This document shows, in pieces, positions 7,144-13,651 of a stretch of DNA of 26,307 nt; the stretch's first letter is position 1, and the number at the start of each line of letters is the position of its first letter. The translations under genes were made by a program, and so were the position numbers. The notes under the pieces are model-generated. The model saw only the letters and a list, made by a program, of their open reading frames with translations. It did no database searches and was not told the origin of the DNA. The stretch spans positions 1-26,307 of IMG/VR virus record IMGVR_UViG_3300028800_000285; one strand, 5' to 3'. Source of the stretch: a virus.

Positions 7144-7739
7144 TGGAACCTCTCGATCGGCGTGGCGTAGCCGAGCATGAGCGGATGCCGCGGCGAGCCG
7201 TCCGCGTTCACCCCGAGGCACTCCACGTGCCCGCTGCTGCGAAACTGGACGGTTCCCTGCTGCGCGAGCCCACGGAGCTTCGGCGGGATTCGTCCCCACG
7301 CGGCGATGTGGCGCCCCAGCATGGTCGGACGCGAGAGCGCCCACTGCAGAGCCAGCTCGTTGACCGGACCGCGGACGTTTATCCCGGCGTGGTGCGCTCG
7401 AACCATCTCGCGCGGGTCCGTCGCCGAGTACGCCAGCATGTTCACGACGAGGAAGCCGCCGGCTCCGCCACGGCGCGAGAAGCCCTCGCACTTCCGAACA
7501 GTCGGGTCGTTGTCGGGAGTGCCGTCCGGCTTCGTGCCGCGCGCCGTGGACGGGTTGATCATCCCCCAGACCCAAAGCGGGCGCGGCGGCTGAGGTCCGT
7601 CCGCCCAGTAGCCGTCGAAGAAATAATCGTCCCACATGCGCCCGAGTACGTAGCGGTACACGTTGTCGGGTGACGTGACAGCCCATGCCTGTTCGGTGCC
7701 GACGGTTACGAGGCCGAGGTCTGCGAGGATGGGCTTCAC
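7140..7739 (-). CDS. DUF1643 family protein
   Basis: 199 residues. The central part matches DUF1643: R-Y-V-L-G-R-x-W-D near the N-terminus, then M-I-N-P-S-T-A, then D-N-D-P-T-V-R-K-C-x-G-F, a Gly-rich turn and V-V-N-M-L-A-Y-x-A-T-D-P, followed by a G-x-x-A-A-W-G-like segment. Such proteins are common in phages and mobile DNA. The strict N-P-S and D-P-T motifs suggest an enzyme, but the reaction is not established. GTG start at 7739 overlaps the stop of a 55-residue gene. Confidence 0.85.
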   Translation of the reverse strand: MKPILADLGLVTVGTEQAWAVTSPDNVYRYVLGRMWDDYFFDGYWADGPQPPRPLWVWGMINPSTARGTKPDGTPDNDPTVRKCEGFSRRGGAGGFLVVNMLAYSATDPREMVRAHHAGINVRGPVNELALQWALSRPTMLGRHIAAWGRIPPKLRGLAQQGTVQFRSSGHVECLGVNADGSPRHPLMLGYATPIERFQ

Positions 7740-7903
7740 GGCTTCCTCTGCTCATCCGCGGCAACCAGCGCAGCGATCTGCCGGAGGGCCTCGTCCTTCG
7801 TGATCTCCCCGGCACGACACGCCTTCTCGACCTTCGCGATGGCCCGGATTGCTTGGCGCTCCGCTTCGCTGACCTCGCGGCTCTCGGGGCTCTCGGGGCT
7901 CAC
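7736..7903 (-). CDS. Small hypothetical protein (55 residues)
   Basis: A short gene found by reading the gap between two coupled genes: GTG at 7903 forms a GTGA overlap with the stop of the upstream gene, and its TGA forms another GTGA overlap with the DUF1643 start. The product is a charged, mostly helical peptide beginning with a tandem S-P-E repeat and ending D-E-Q-R-K-P. Coupling at both ends and AGAGGAAG before the next GTG support it as real. Function unknown. Confidence 0.6.
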   Translation of the reverse strand: MSPESPESREVSEAERQAIRAIAKVEKACRAGEITKDEALRQIAALVAADEQRKP

Positions 7904-8142
7904 AGCTGCTCCTCGGGCGGCGTCACCGTCCAGCCGGCGAGCCGCAGGTGATTCGCGAGCGCCGAGACGTCGAGAGCGGCGACCGCTCGGACGTGACTCT
8001 CGATCGTGAGGACCATCGTGCCGTCGTCCGATGGCCCCTCGATGCCGACATCGGCAAGCCCGTGGCAGCCGTAGCGCGTCGTGAAGGGGCCGCGCAGCGG
8101 GTCCTGCGTCGCTCTCCAGCCTTCGAGGCTACTCGGGCGCAT
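7900..8142 (-). CDS. Hypothetical protein
   Basis: 80 residues, ATG at 8142 within the end of the upstream gene (14-base overlap). The C-terminal half has a strand, then helix A-L-A-N-H-L-R-L-A-G-W and strand T-V-T-P-P, similar to a small alpha/beta domain. Not recognised. Confidence 0.55.
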   Translation of the reverse strand: MRPSSLEGWRATQDPLRGPFTTRYGCHGLADVGIEGPSDDGTMVLTIESHVRAVAALDVSALANHLRLAGWTVTPPEEQL

Positions 8143-8767
8143 CGGGCTTCTCCTCCCCCTCGGGCTCGAACCACGACGGGCATTTCTTCTTCATCAGCGC
8201 GAGCACCTCCTCGGGCTCGTACGTCTGCGTGGCGATGCGCTCGCACGCCCAGACCGTCGCGCGATCGCAGACCTTGCGGATGACGACCTTCAGCTCCTCG
8301 ATGCACTCGGCGGACGCCGCCTTGCTGAACATCGTGCCGCCGTCCGGGTCGCCGTAGTCCTCCCCTAGGTACTCATCGAGCTGGTCGAGGGTGCTATTGG
8401 CAAAAGCCTGGACCGTCGAGTCCGAGATCACGCCACGGCGGAAGCCTCGGATCTCGAACGAGCCGTGCTCCAGGATGATCCTAGCCGTGTCGCAGCCCAG
8501 CGTGAGCATCCCATCCACGTACTCTTCGAGAGCCTCCTCGGCGGACTCGCACGTCAGGGTCTCGCACTCACGAGCGTCGTAGAAGTCGCAGGTCTCGAAC
8601 GGCGTGAGCGGGCGCATCTCCAGGCCGTCGCACAAGGTGTCCGACTCGTCCCCATCGAACTTCACCCACGGACCGGCACCGCTCACGAGAGCGACCGTGC
8701 CGCACCGGCCCGAGTGAATGGCGATGATGCGCTCGCCCGGAGCGTACACGTGCGGGGTCTCGCTCAC
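8129..8767 (-). CDS. Conserved phage protein with KOW/SH3-like N-terminus
   Basis: 212 residues. Residues about 12-53 form a small beta barrel pattern (G-E-R-I-x-A-I, G-R-C-G-T-V-A-L-V, W-V-K-F-D, M-R-P-L) like KOW/SH3-type domains in many phage proteins. The rest is helical: an E-E-A-L-E-E-Y-V-D helix, a segment L-D-E-Y-L-G-E-D-Y-G-D-P-D-G, and A-T-V-W-A-C-E-R-I near the end. I recall this last combination from uncharacterised phage proteins. GTG start at 8767 with GTGA overlap. Function unknown. Confidence 0.65.
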   Translation of the reverse strand: MSETPHVYAPGERIIAIHSGRCGTVALVSGAGPWVKFDGDESDTLCDGLEMRPLTPFETCDFYDARECETLTCESAEEALEEYVDGMLTLGCDTARIILEHGSFEIRGFRRGVISDSTVQAFANSTLDQLDEYLGEDYGDPDGGTMFSKAASAECIEELKVVIRKVCDRATVWACERIATQTYEPEEVLALMKKKCPSWFEPEGEEKPDAPE

Positions 8768-9585
8768 TTTCCGTCCTCCGCTGGCGGCTCGTACTGCAGT
8801 CGCTCTCGAATGGTGGTGAAGTGGACGCCCTCTGGGAAGTACTCCTCCACGACCTGCGCGGCTTTTTCTCGCGCCATCGCGAAGCCTTCCTGCCGCCCCA
8901 GCTCACGGTTCTCGGCGCCGCGCTGTGCGAGCAGCTCCCGCAGCGTGTCGGCCGCCATGACCACGGGGCACACGAGGCTCTCGACATGGTCGCCTTTGCC
9001 CTGCCAGAGCCAGACGTGTTCCTGATCGGTAGCGACGGCGCTCAGTTCCGCCCGAGCCTGCACCAGCTCTGCGCGCTCCTTGCGCCACTCATCGGCGATG
9101 TTCTCGTTCGCCTTCCTGAGCGCGGCGTTTTCGGCAAGCATCTCCTTCTCCGTCGGCCCCGAGTCAGCAACCTCAAGACGCCCCTGCTTCCAGTCTCTCA
9201 AGGCCCCCAAAACGGGCGCCACCAGCTGCAGCCACCCTTCGCAGCCCCGACCCCCTTCCGCGAAGTCCGGGGATCCGGCGCACCAAGAGAGCGCATCGAG
9301 CGCACGGAAGAGCAAGCGGTCGCGCTCAGCAACGCGCTGACTTATTACATCGCGCGGTGACTGGGGGAGGTACGGCCCCGGCACGGGCGCTGGCTTCGCA
9401 GCGCCATCCCTGTACCCGGGCAGGAACTGCACGCCGACCGTGGGCACGACAGCGGGGCGCCACACGAAGCCGCAGCTCTGGCAGGCGTGCGTGTGGTGCG
9501 GCTTCGTCGCAAACTCACCCGCGTCCACGTGCCGCTCGTGGCACATCGGGCAGAACAAGATCATCGGAACCGGGATCGCGCTCAT
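8764..9585 (-). CDS. Phage zinc-ribbon protein
   Basis: 273 residues. The N-terminus carries a zinc ribbon: C12-x2-C15, then H-V-D-x-G and H30-H31-T-H33, then C35-x2-C38 followed by W-R-P and T-V-G-V. This is a frequent phage module. The middle (about 130-200) is a coiled coil rich in Glu/Ala/Arg, and the C-terminus has another helix and an acidic tail. Good Shine-Dalgarno (GAGAGGAAA) before ATG 9585, which overlaps the upstream stop. Probably nucleic-acid associated; exact role unknown. Confidence 0.75.
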   Translation of the reverse strand: MSAIPVPMILFCPMCHERHVDAGEFATKPHHTHACQSCGFVWRPAVVPTVGVQFLPGYRDGAAKPAPVPGPYLPQSPRDVISQRVAERDRLLFRALDALSWCAGSPDFAEGGRGCEGWLQLVAPVLGALRDWKQGRLEVADSGPTEKEMLAENAALRKANENIADEWRKERAELVQARAELSAVATDQEHVWLWQGKGDHVESLVCPVVMAADTLRELLAQRGAENRELGRQEGFAMAREKAAQVVEEYFPEGVHFTTIRERLQYEPPAEDGK

Positions 9586-9911
9586 GATTTTCCTCTCTCC
9601 GCCAACGTCGGGGCGAAGTCCTTTGCGGTCTCTTCCGCGTCTTCGATGAGCCGGCGGGCCTCGTCCACCTCGCCGCCGTGGGCGGCCTGAAGAGCGCGCT
9701 GCCACTTCCAGATCGCACTGCAGATGGCGGCGGGAAGCCCGCACTCGCAGAGGCACCCCCAGTACGCTCGGTGCAGCTTGATCGCCGCGCGACGTGACAC
9801 CTCGACAGAGAGCCCCGCCTCGCGGAGGGCGTCGCGGAACTCCCGGATCGCCGCCAAGCTCAGCTTGCGAGGTCTGCGCGGCCTCCCGTATTCCGCTAGA
9901 ATGAAACTCAT
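9582..9911 (-). CDS. Hypothetical helical protein
   Basis: 109 residues. The start is put at ATG 9911, 3' of a structured non-coding stretch; an earlier in-frame start at 9962 would use part of that RNA. The N-terminus has a basic patch (R-P-R-R-P-R-K), then helices; a cluster C-L-C-E-C-G (about residues 51-56) could bind metal. Unlike most genes here it is not coupled to an upstream gene, and it may be controlled by the RNA before it. Confidence 0.6.
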   Translation of the reverse strand: MSFILAEYGRPRRPRKLSLAAIREFRDALREAGLSVEVSRRAAIKLHRAYWGCLCECGLPAAICSAIWKWQRALQAAHGGEVDEARRLIEDAEETAKDFAPTLAERGKS

Positions 9912-9931
9912 CGACTGCTCTTCTGCCTTCT

Positions 9932-9957
9932 CGAAAAGAAGCCGGTCTCTCCCGGCT
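9932..9957 (-). terminator. Hairpin with U-rich tail at the RNA 3' end
   Basis: On the minus strand, AGCCGG and CCGGCT arms (9957-9952 and 9945-9940) around a 6-nt loop are followed by TTCTTTTC. This resembles an intrinsic terminator just before the ATG at 9911, so it could end or attenuate leftward transcripts. Confidence 0.4.
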
Positions 9958-10136
9958 GTCACGGCCTCGGGCGGTACCGCCCTCTGCGGGTTTGGACTCC
10001 CGCTCCAGCTTTCTCGCCCACCGTGGGCACGTACTACCTCTGCTGGCTTGAGGTGCGGGCTTCCCCGGCTTTCAAGACTTCGTCCCGCAAAATCCCAGGT
10101 TCCCCGCTCGCCGTGAGGCGGGCGTGGTGCCGGGGG
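9932..10136 (-). ncRNA. Highly structured RNA, possibly HEARO/omegaRNA-like
   Basis: This non-coding island can form at least seven perfect stems when read leftward. They are a 7-bp closing stem (10129-10135 with 10063-10069), 10118-10122 with 10103-10107, 10050-10054 with 10036-10040, 10023-10028 with 10016-10021, 9999-10003 with 9986-9990, the 14-base palindrome 9969-9982, and 9952-9957 with 9940-9945. The loop 10041-10049 carries GCTGG, which can pair with CCAGC at 10005-10009, giving a pseudoknot. Conserved-looking unpaired bits on the minus strand include GGGGAAGCC, CCTCAAG and GAGGTAGTAC. These recall HEARO/omegaRNA, which often sit next to ATGA, as here before ATGAG at 9911. No IscB-type gene is present. 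RNA identity is inference; the pairing is seen directly. Confidence 0.5.
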
Positions 10137-10160
10137 ATGAGATCTGTATCTCTAGCTCTT

Positions 10161-10183
10161 ATCGGCTAGCTTGGCTAGCCGAT
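10161..10183. promoter_or_regulatory. Perfect 10-bp inverted repeat with GGCTAGC core
   Basis: Arms ATCGGCTAGC and GCTAGCCGAT with a 3-base spacer. It contains GGCTAGCTTGGCTAGCC (10164-10180), nearly the same word found at the divergent promoters (15921-15935) and at 25164-25180. It lies between the Lar-like stop and the structured RNA. Operator is the best reading; a terminator hairpin is possible, but no T-run follows on the leftward strand. Confidence 0.5.
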
Positions 10184-10210
10184 TTCTGACGAGGGCCTGC
10201 TCCGCGGGAT

Positions 10211-10552
10211 TCAATCCGTCGAACGCTTTCTGGGCGCGTGCTCGCGAGCCTGGGCGAGCGAGGCTTCGAGCTGGGGAGCGAGATCGGGCATGTCATCGAA
10301 GTACGCGGCCCCTTGGACTCTCGACATTCCATCGGGTAGGGAGGGGAGTGGCCGGGAGCGCTCGTTCCAGGCTTCGAGCGCCATGTCGTAGAGCCGGTCC
10401 CCGGCGAGCCCTGAGCAGCGGGGGCCGCGCGCGAAGCAAGAGCTGCACGCCGCCCAGCAGTACACACGGTCGCTCAGCCCTGGGGCCGCGTCCGTGACGA
10501 GATCAGGCTCGTTCGTTTCGCCGCAGTGAGCGCACGGGAGCGGGGCGCTCAT
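10211..10552 (-). CDS. Lar-like restriction alleviation / zinc-finger protein
   Basis: 113 residues. N-terminal C7-x2-C10, then C-W-A-A-C-x2-C about 25 residues on, an R-G-P-R segment and then A-L-E-A-W-N-E-R. This arrangement (two Cys pairs followed by a helix ending in A-W-N-x-R) is the pattern of Lar-type proteins, phage and prophage products that dampen type I restriction. The C-terminal ~50 residues are extra and Pro/Arg-rich. Start ATG 10552 overlaps the upstream stop. Family match is by motif; anti-restriction activity is inferred. Confidence 0.65.
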   Translation of the reverse strand: MSAPLPCAHCGETNEPDLVTDAAPGLSDRVYCWAACSSCFARGPRCSGLAGDRLYDMALEAWNERSRPLPSLPDGMSRVQGAAYFDDMPDLAPQLEASLAQAREHAPRKRSTD

Positions 10553-10809
10553 GGTGCGGCATCCCGGAGCGCGTCGAGCGCCTGCTGTAGCTCCGCGCGG
10601 CGCGCGTCCGCCAGCTCGCGCGTCGCATGAAGCCGCCCCTGCGCCTCGGGCAGGAAGTCGATGAAGACGCTGCGGCCCCTCGGGATGCGCATGGCCCATC
10701 CCCCCTCGACCGCGCGAGCCTCGACCTCGACGACCTGATAGCCGTCGGCGGTCCCCTTCACGCCGTACATCGTCGTGTACGGCGTGACCCCGATCGCCTC
10801 CTCAGCCAT
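10549..10809 (-). CDS. Hypothetical small protein
   Basis: 86 residues from ATG 10809, eight bases inside the end of the upstream gene. N-terminal half is a compact beta pattern (Y-Q-V-V-E-V-E-A-R-A-V-E-G-G-W-A-M-R-I-P, under 20 residues apart), then a C-terminal helix rich in Ala/Arg/Leu. Not recognised. Confidence 0.55.
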   Translation of the reverse strand: MAEEAIGVTPYTTMYGVKGTADGYQVVEVEARAVEGGWAMRIPRGRSVFIDFLPEAQGRLHATRELADARRAELQQALDALRDAAP

Positions 10810-11647
10810 GCAGGACCCCCGCCACGTCCGGGATCCCCCGAGCGTACGATTCGAGACCCGGGATGGAGAGATGCACGAGGAGCCCGAGCAGCTCCTCCCC
10901 CGACGGGACCTCCCAGTCGTGGACGCAGAACGCGCGCTCCTCGTCCACGTCGTAGAGCGAGCGGAAGCTCGTGTGCCCGAGCGCGTGCCGGCTCGTCCGC
11001 GACGTGAGCAGGTACCGGTGCCCCGTCTCGACGCCGAGCGCGACGAACTGCCCGCGCTCCTCGTAGTCCTCCACCTGCTCCTCGGTGAGGAACGCGCGGA
11101 GCACCGCGTTCGCGCGCTGCTGCGCGTCGTCGAAGTCGGGAGCGGGGCAGCCCAGCACCGGCTGCGCCACCGTGACCGCGCGCTCGGGGCGCTCAACCTT
11201 CGCCGGCTTCGGGGGCGGTTCCGGGATCGGCGTAATGGCCTCGGCCCGCGAGGCGCTCTCCTCGTGCGAAGCCGGTGAGTCGATGATCTTCAGCGTCGCC
11301 TCGCTCACCTCCTCCATCCGGCCGCTCGTGAAGCGCACCGCCGAGACCTGCTTCCGGTGCGGCTTCAGCTTCTTCTGCAGGAAGTCCTGCACCCGCGAGA
11401 TCGGAGCATTCAGCTGCAGGCTCTGCTCCCGGAAGCTCCCGAGATCCACCGAGCGCACCGCCTCCTCCGTCGCCCACACGCTCTGGAGAGCCCCCGGCTT
11501 CGTCGCTCGCTGGAAGAGCGCCTTCACCACCTCCTTCTCGGTCGGGGAGAGGCCCACCAAGATCAGGCGCGTCGCCTTGTCCGTCACCTTCTCCAAGGTG
11601 ATGTCGCCGTACATCGAGGGCAGGAACCACTTGAACTTCTGATCCAT
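10802..11647 (-). CDS. Hypothetical protein, possible virion component
   Basis: 281 residues. ATG 11647 has GGAG seven bases upstream, so the start is well supported even though another frame stays open across it. N-terminus K-W-F-L-P-S-M-Y-G-D-I-T-L-E-K, then L-S-P-T-E-K-E-V-V-K-A-L-F, a short domain of about 130 residues, a Pro-rich linker (about 138-160) and a C-terminal domain with W-E-V-P-S-G-E-E-L-L. Not recognised. It precedes the Lar-like gene and follows the paralogous pair; I guess a structural or assembly protein, with low certainty. Confidence 0.55.
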   Translation of the reverse strand: MDQKFKWFLPSMYGDITLEKVTDKATRLILVGLSPTEKEVVKALFQRATKPGALQSVWATEEAVRSVDLGSFREQSLQLNAPISRVQDFLQKKLKPHRKQVSAVRFTSGRMEEVSEATLKIIDSPASHEESASRAEAITPIPEPPPKPAKVERPERAVTVAQPVLGCPAPDFDDAQQRANAVLRAFLTEEQVEDYEERGQFVALGVETGHRYLLTSRTSRHALGHTSFRSLYDVDEERAFCVHDWEVPSGEELLGLLVHLSIPGLESYARGIPDVAGVLHG

Positions 11648-12317
11648 CTGACTTCTCCGCTTCTGTTGAGCCGCCCACCTTCGTGATGAGCGCGTCGATT
11701 CGTTTCGAGATCTCCCCGAGCTGCGACGGGGTCATCCCGTCGCTGAACTTCTTCCGGATGTCGAGGAGGTCCTTCAGCTCGTCCGCCTGCGCCTCGCGCT
11801 CGCGAGCGGCAGCCGAGGCGCCCTGCGCCTCCAGCTGCGGCCGGAGAGCACCGAGGATCTCGCGCGCCAGCTGCTGCTGGTCACCGCCCCCGCCCATAGG
11901 CATGGGCATATACGCACCGACCCCGCCATCGTCAGGAGCGTCGATGTACTCCGCGTCCCCGATGGCGTTGATCTGCCCGTACGCCCCGCCGTACGCACCT
12001 CGCTTCACATCCTTCGCGCGGAGCGCCCCCTCGTTCTGGAGCTTCTGAGCGATCACGCTCAGGCGGCTCACACGCGAGAAGCGCTGCTTGTCGTCGCTCT
12101 CCAGCTCGCACTGCATCAGGTCGACCATCGCGGCAAGCGCCGCCTCGTGCTTCTCTTTGTTCACTAGCAGTCCTCCAGACTTTCTGACCGCGTCAGCGTG
12201 ATCGGACACGTCGAACGCGAGCTTCTCTTCATCGTTCGCCTTGCGCAGCTCACCACCCGGCAGCTCGATGAGCGGCTCCTCGTCGAGCGGCAGCCTGCAC
12301 GCGAAGAGCTGCGGCAT
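11193..12317 (-). CDS. Hypothetical protein; C-terminal third suspicious
   Basis: 374 residues as an open frame, but only about the first 220 look like a normal protein. There is a Leu/Glu-rich N-terminus, a Gly/Tyr/Met-rich stretch around residues 105-147 (many G and M-P-M-P), then a coiled coil (about 150-215). Beyond about 11650 the frame lies over the next gene for 455 bases and becomes Ala/Gly/Glu-rich, as expected of a shadow reading. Either the stop has been lost by a 1-base indel, or an unusually long overlap or frameshift product exists. ATG 12317 overlaps the preceding stop by one base (TGATG). Unknown function. Confidence 0.5.
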   Translation of the reverse strand: MPQLFACRLPLDEEPLIELPGGELRKANDEEKLAFDVSDHADAVRKSGGLLVNKEKHEAALAAMVDLMQCELESDDKQRFSRVSRLSVIAQKLQNEGALRAKDVKRGAYGGAYGQINAIGDAEYIDAPDDGGVGAYMPMPMGGGGDQQQLAREILGALRPQLEAQGASAAAREREAQADELKDLLDIRKKFSDGMTPSQLGEISKRIDALITKVGGSTEAEKSDGSEVQVVPALDVRRHHLGEGDGQGDAPDLGGPLPDREGGGEGALPASDEAGGSPERVGDGGGGALGGSRELPGAEPAAECSDLAGAGLPAEEAEAAPEAGLGGALHERPDGGGERGDAEDHRLTGFARGERLAGRGHYADPGTAPEAGEG

Positions 12318-12820
12318 CAGCGCATCCGCTCCTCTCCGAATAACGTCGCCTTGAACTCAGCACCGGCGCGCGACAGAGCGGCGTAGGCCCGCACCCGCAG
12401 CTCGATCGTGTGCCCCGGCGCGAGAACGGGCCACCCATCGACGCACGTGAGCGGATTCTTGTTGGCGAGCGCGGCGGCGACCGAGGTGCTGCAGTACCGG
12501 TTGCCGTCCGTATCGGAGAGCTGCACCTGGCTCCCGAGCCGCAGGGAGACGATGCCGAAGCCGCGCGACCAGATCACGAACCGCCGGGGCCGGTACGGAT
12601 TCTGGATCTTGTTCACTATGACCAGGATCGGCTCGTCGCGATCGACCGTGCCGCTGAAGTCGTAGACGCTCTCCACCCAGCCCTGCGCGACGCCGTCGGG
12701 GAACACCTCCGACTCGGTCCGGGGAGGGGGAGAGGGAAGCGAAGGCGCCACGGGCACGCTCGGCGACGGAGGACTCATCTCCTCGGCGAGTGCGGCCCAT
12801 CTGCTCTTCGGCTCCGTCAC
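12317..12820 (-). CDS. Beta-rich protein, paralogue of the next upstream gene
   Basis: 167 residues from GTG 12820. Begins with S-R-W-A-A-L-A-E-E-M-S-P (about residues 6-17), a Pro/Ser-rich linker, then a domain of predicted strands (V-Y-D-F-S-G, I-L-V-I-V-N, F-V-I-W-S-R-G-F-G-I-V) ending A-x-F-K-A-T-L-F-G-E-E-R-M-R. The neighbour (12817-13449) has the same opening motif (S-R-W-D-A-L-A-E-E-L-S-P) and the same ending type (F-Q-A-M-I-V-G-E-E-Q-V-L-R), so they arose by duplication. Paired small beta-barrel proteins of unequal length occur as capsid proteins of sphaerolipovirus-type phages; that link is a guess. Confidence 0.6.
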   Translation of the reverse strand: MTEPKSRWAALAEEMSPPSPSVPVAPSLPSPPPRTESEVFPDGVAQGWVESVYDFSGTVDRDEPILVIVNKIQNPYRPRRFVIWSRGFGIVSLRLGSQVQLSDTDGNRYCSTSVAAALANKNPLTCVDGWPVLAPGHTIELRVRAYAALSRAGAEFKATLFGEERMR

Positions 12821-13449
12821 CGAAGCACCTGCTCTTCACCGACGATCATCGCCTGGAACCGGATGCCGCGCGAGCGGGGATTCTTGAGCCGCTCGTCCAC
12901 GACGCGTTCCACGCGCGGCGTGACGCGGAGAGCAATGTTGCCCCCGGCGAACAGAACGTGGTGGGGCGACGGAAGCATAAGCTTCGAGAGACTATGGGGA
13001 TCGGCTGCGAACGTAGAGTCCCAGGACTCGCACAGGAACGAGTCGCCCAGGATCTCTCCCGGGAACACCAGGGCGTTCGCCGCCGCGAGCGTCTTGATCA
13101 CAAATCCCGGGCTCTGCACGAGGAGCCACATCAGCTTGAACGGGCGCTCCACGCGCCGCAGGAAGGTCTCTCCGGCGCCGGGCTGCACAAGCCCGTCGAA
13201 CGAATACCTACAATGCGACCACTGGCCTCCGAGATCGGGTGGAAGCAGCCCCTGGTCAGAGGCGTACACCGGAACGTCAGGCTCCAGCGGAGCGGGGCTC
13301 AGCTCCTCGGCGAGCGCGTCCCACCGCGACTGCGGGCGCGCCGGTGGCTCTTCTCTTGGCATCTTCTTCGGCATCGCTCGTCGCTGTTCGTATTCTTCGA
13401 GATCTCCGAGCACCTCGGCGAGGAGAGCGTTGATGGCCTCATCGTCCAT
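12817..13449 (-). CDS. Beta-rich protein, larger paralogue
   Basis: 210 residues from ATG 13449 (11 bases inside the previous gene). N-terminal acidic helix (about 1-25), a basic Pro-rich stretch, then S-R-W-D-A-L-A-E-E-L-S-P (about 41-52), a Pro-rich linker and a strand-rich domain (C-R-Y-S-F-D-G-L-V, L-M-W-L-L-V-Q-S-P-G-F-V-I-K), ending G-I-R-F-Q-A-M-I-V-G-E-E-Q. It shares order and ends with the 167-residue protein next to it. Possible structural pair; no database evidence here. Confidence 0.6.
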   Translation of the reverse strand: MDDEAINALLAEVLGDLEEYEQRRAMPKKMPREEPPARPQSRWDALAEELSPAPLEPDVPVYASDQGLLPPDLGGQWSHCRYSFDGLVQPGAGETFLRRVERPFKLMWLLVQSPGFVIKTLAAANALVFPGEILGDSFLCESWDSTFAADPHSLSKLMLPSPHHVLFAGGNIALRVTPRVERVVDERLKNPRSRGIRFQAMIVGEEQVLR

Positions 13450-13651
13450 CTGCCTCAGCCTTCTCCTTCGCCGTCTTCTGGAACTTGTCGAGCACCTCGA
13501 TGCACACGAGCGCGAGCAGCTGCGGCTCCACGTCCGAGAACGTGACCCTGTGCGGCCCCGGCCACCGGGAGTGAACGTAGCGCAGCACGCGCGCCCGCTG
13601 CTCGTCCGTGAGCGCGATGAGCGCGTCGAGGGCCGCCTGCTCAGGGTCCAT
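13439..13651 (-). CDS. Small helical protein
   Basis: 70 residues, ATG at 13651, overlapping both neighbours by 11 bases. Helix-rich: L-D-A-L-I-A-L-T-D-E-Q-R-A-R-V-L-R-Y-V, then W-P-G-P-H-R-V-T-F, then a long C-terminal helix with Lys/Glu. The first half resembles small helix-turn-helix-like or 'DEQR' motifs seen in phage proteins. Not recognised. Confidence 0.55.
   Translation of the reverse strand: MDPEQAALDALIALTDEQRARVLRYVHSRWPGPHRVTFSDVEPQLLALVCIEVLDKFQKTAKEKAEADGR

Noticed and set aside
9912-10210. Possible tRNA on the minus strand (a GCGGG/CCCGC arm resembling a T-arm)
   Set aside because: The loop is 8 nt without the TTCNANN pattern and no matching acceptor stem was found.
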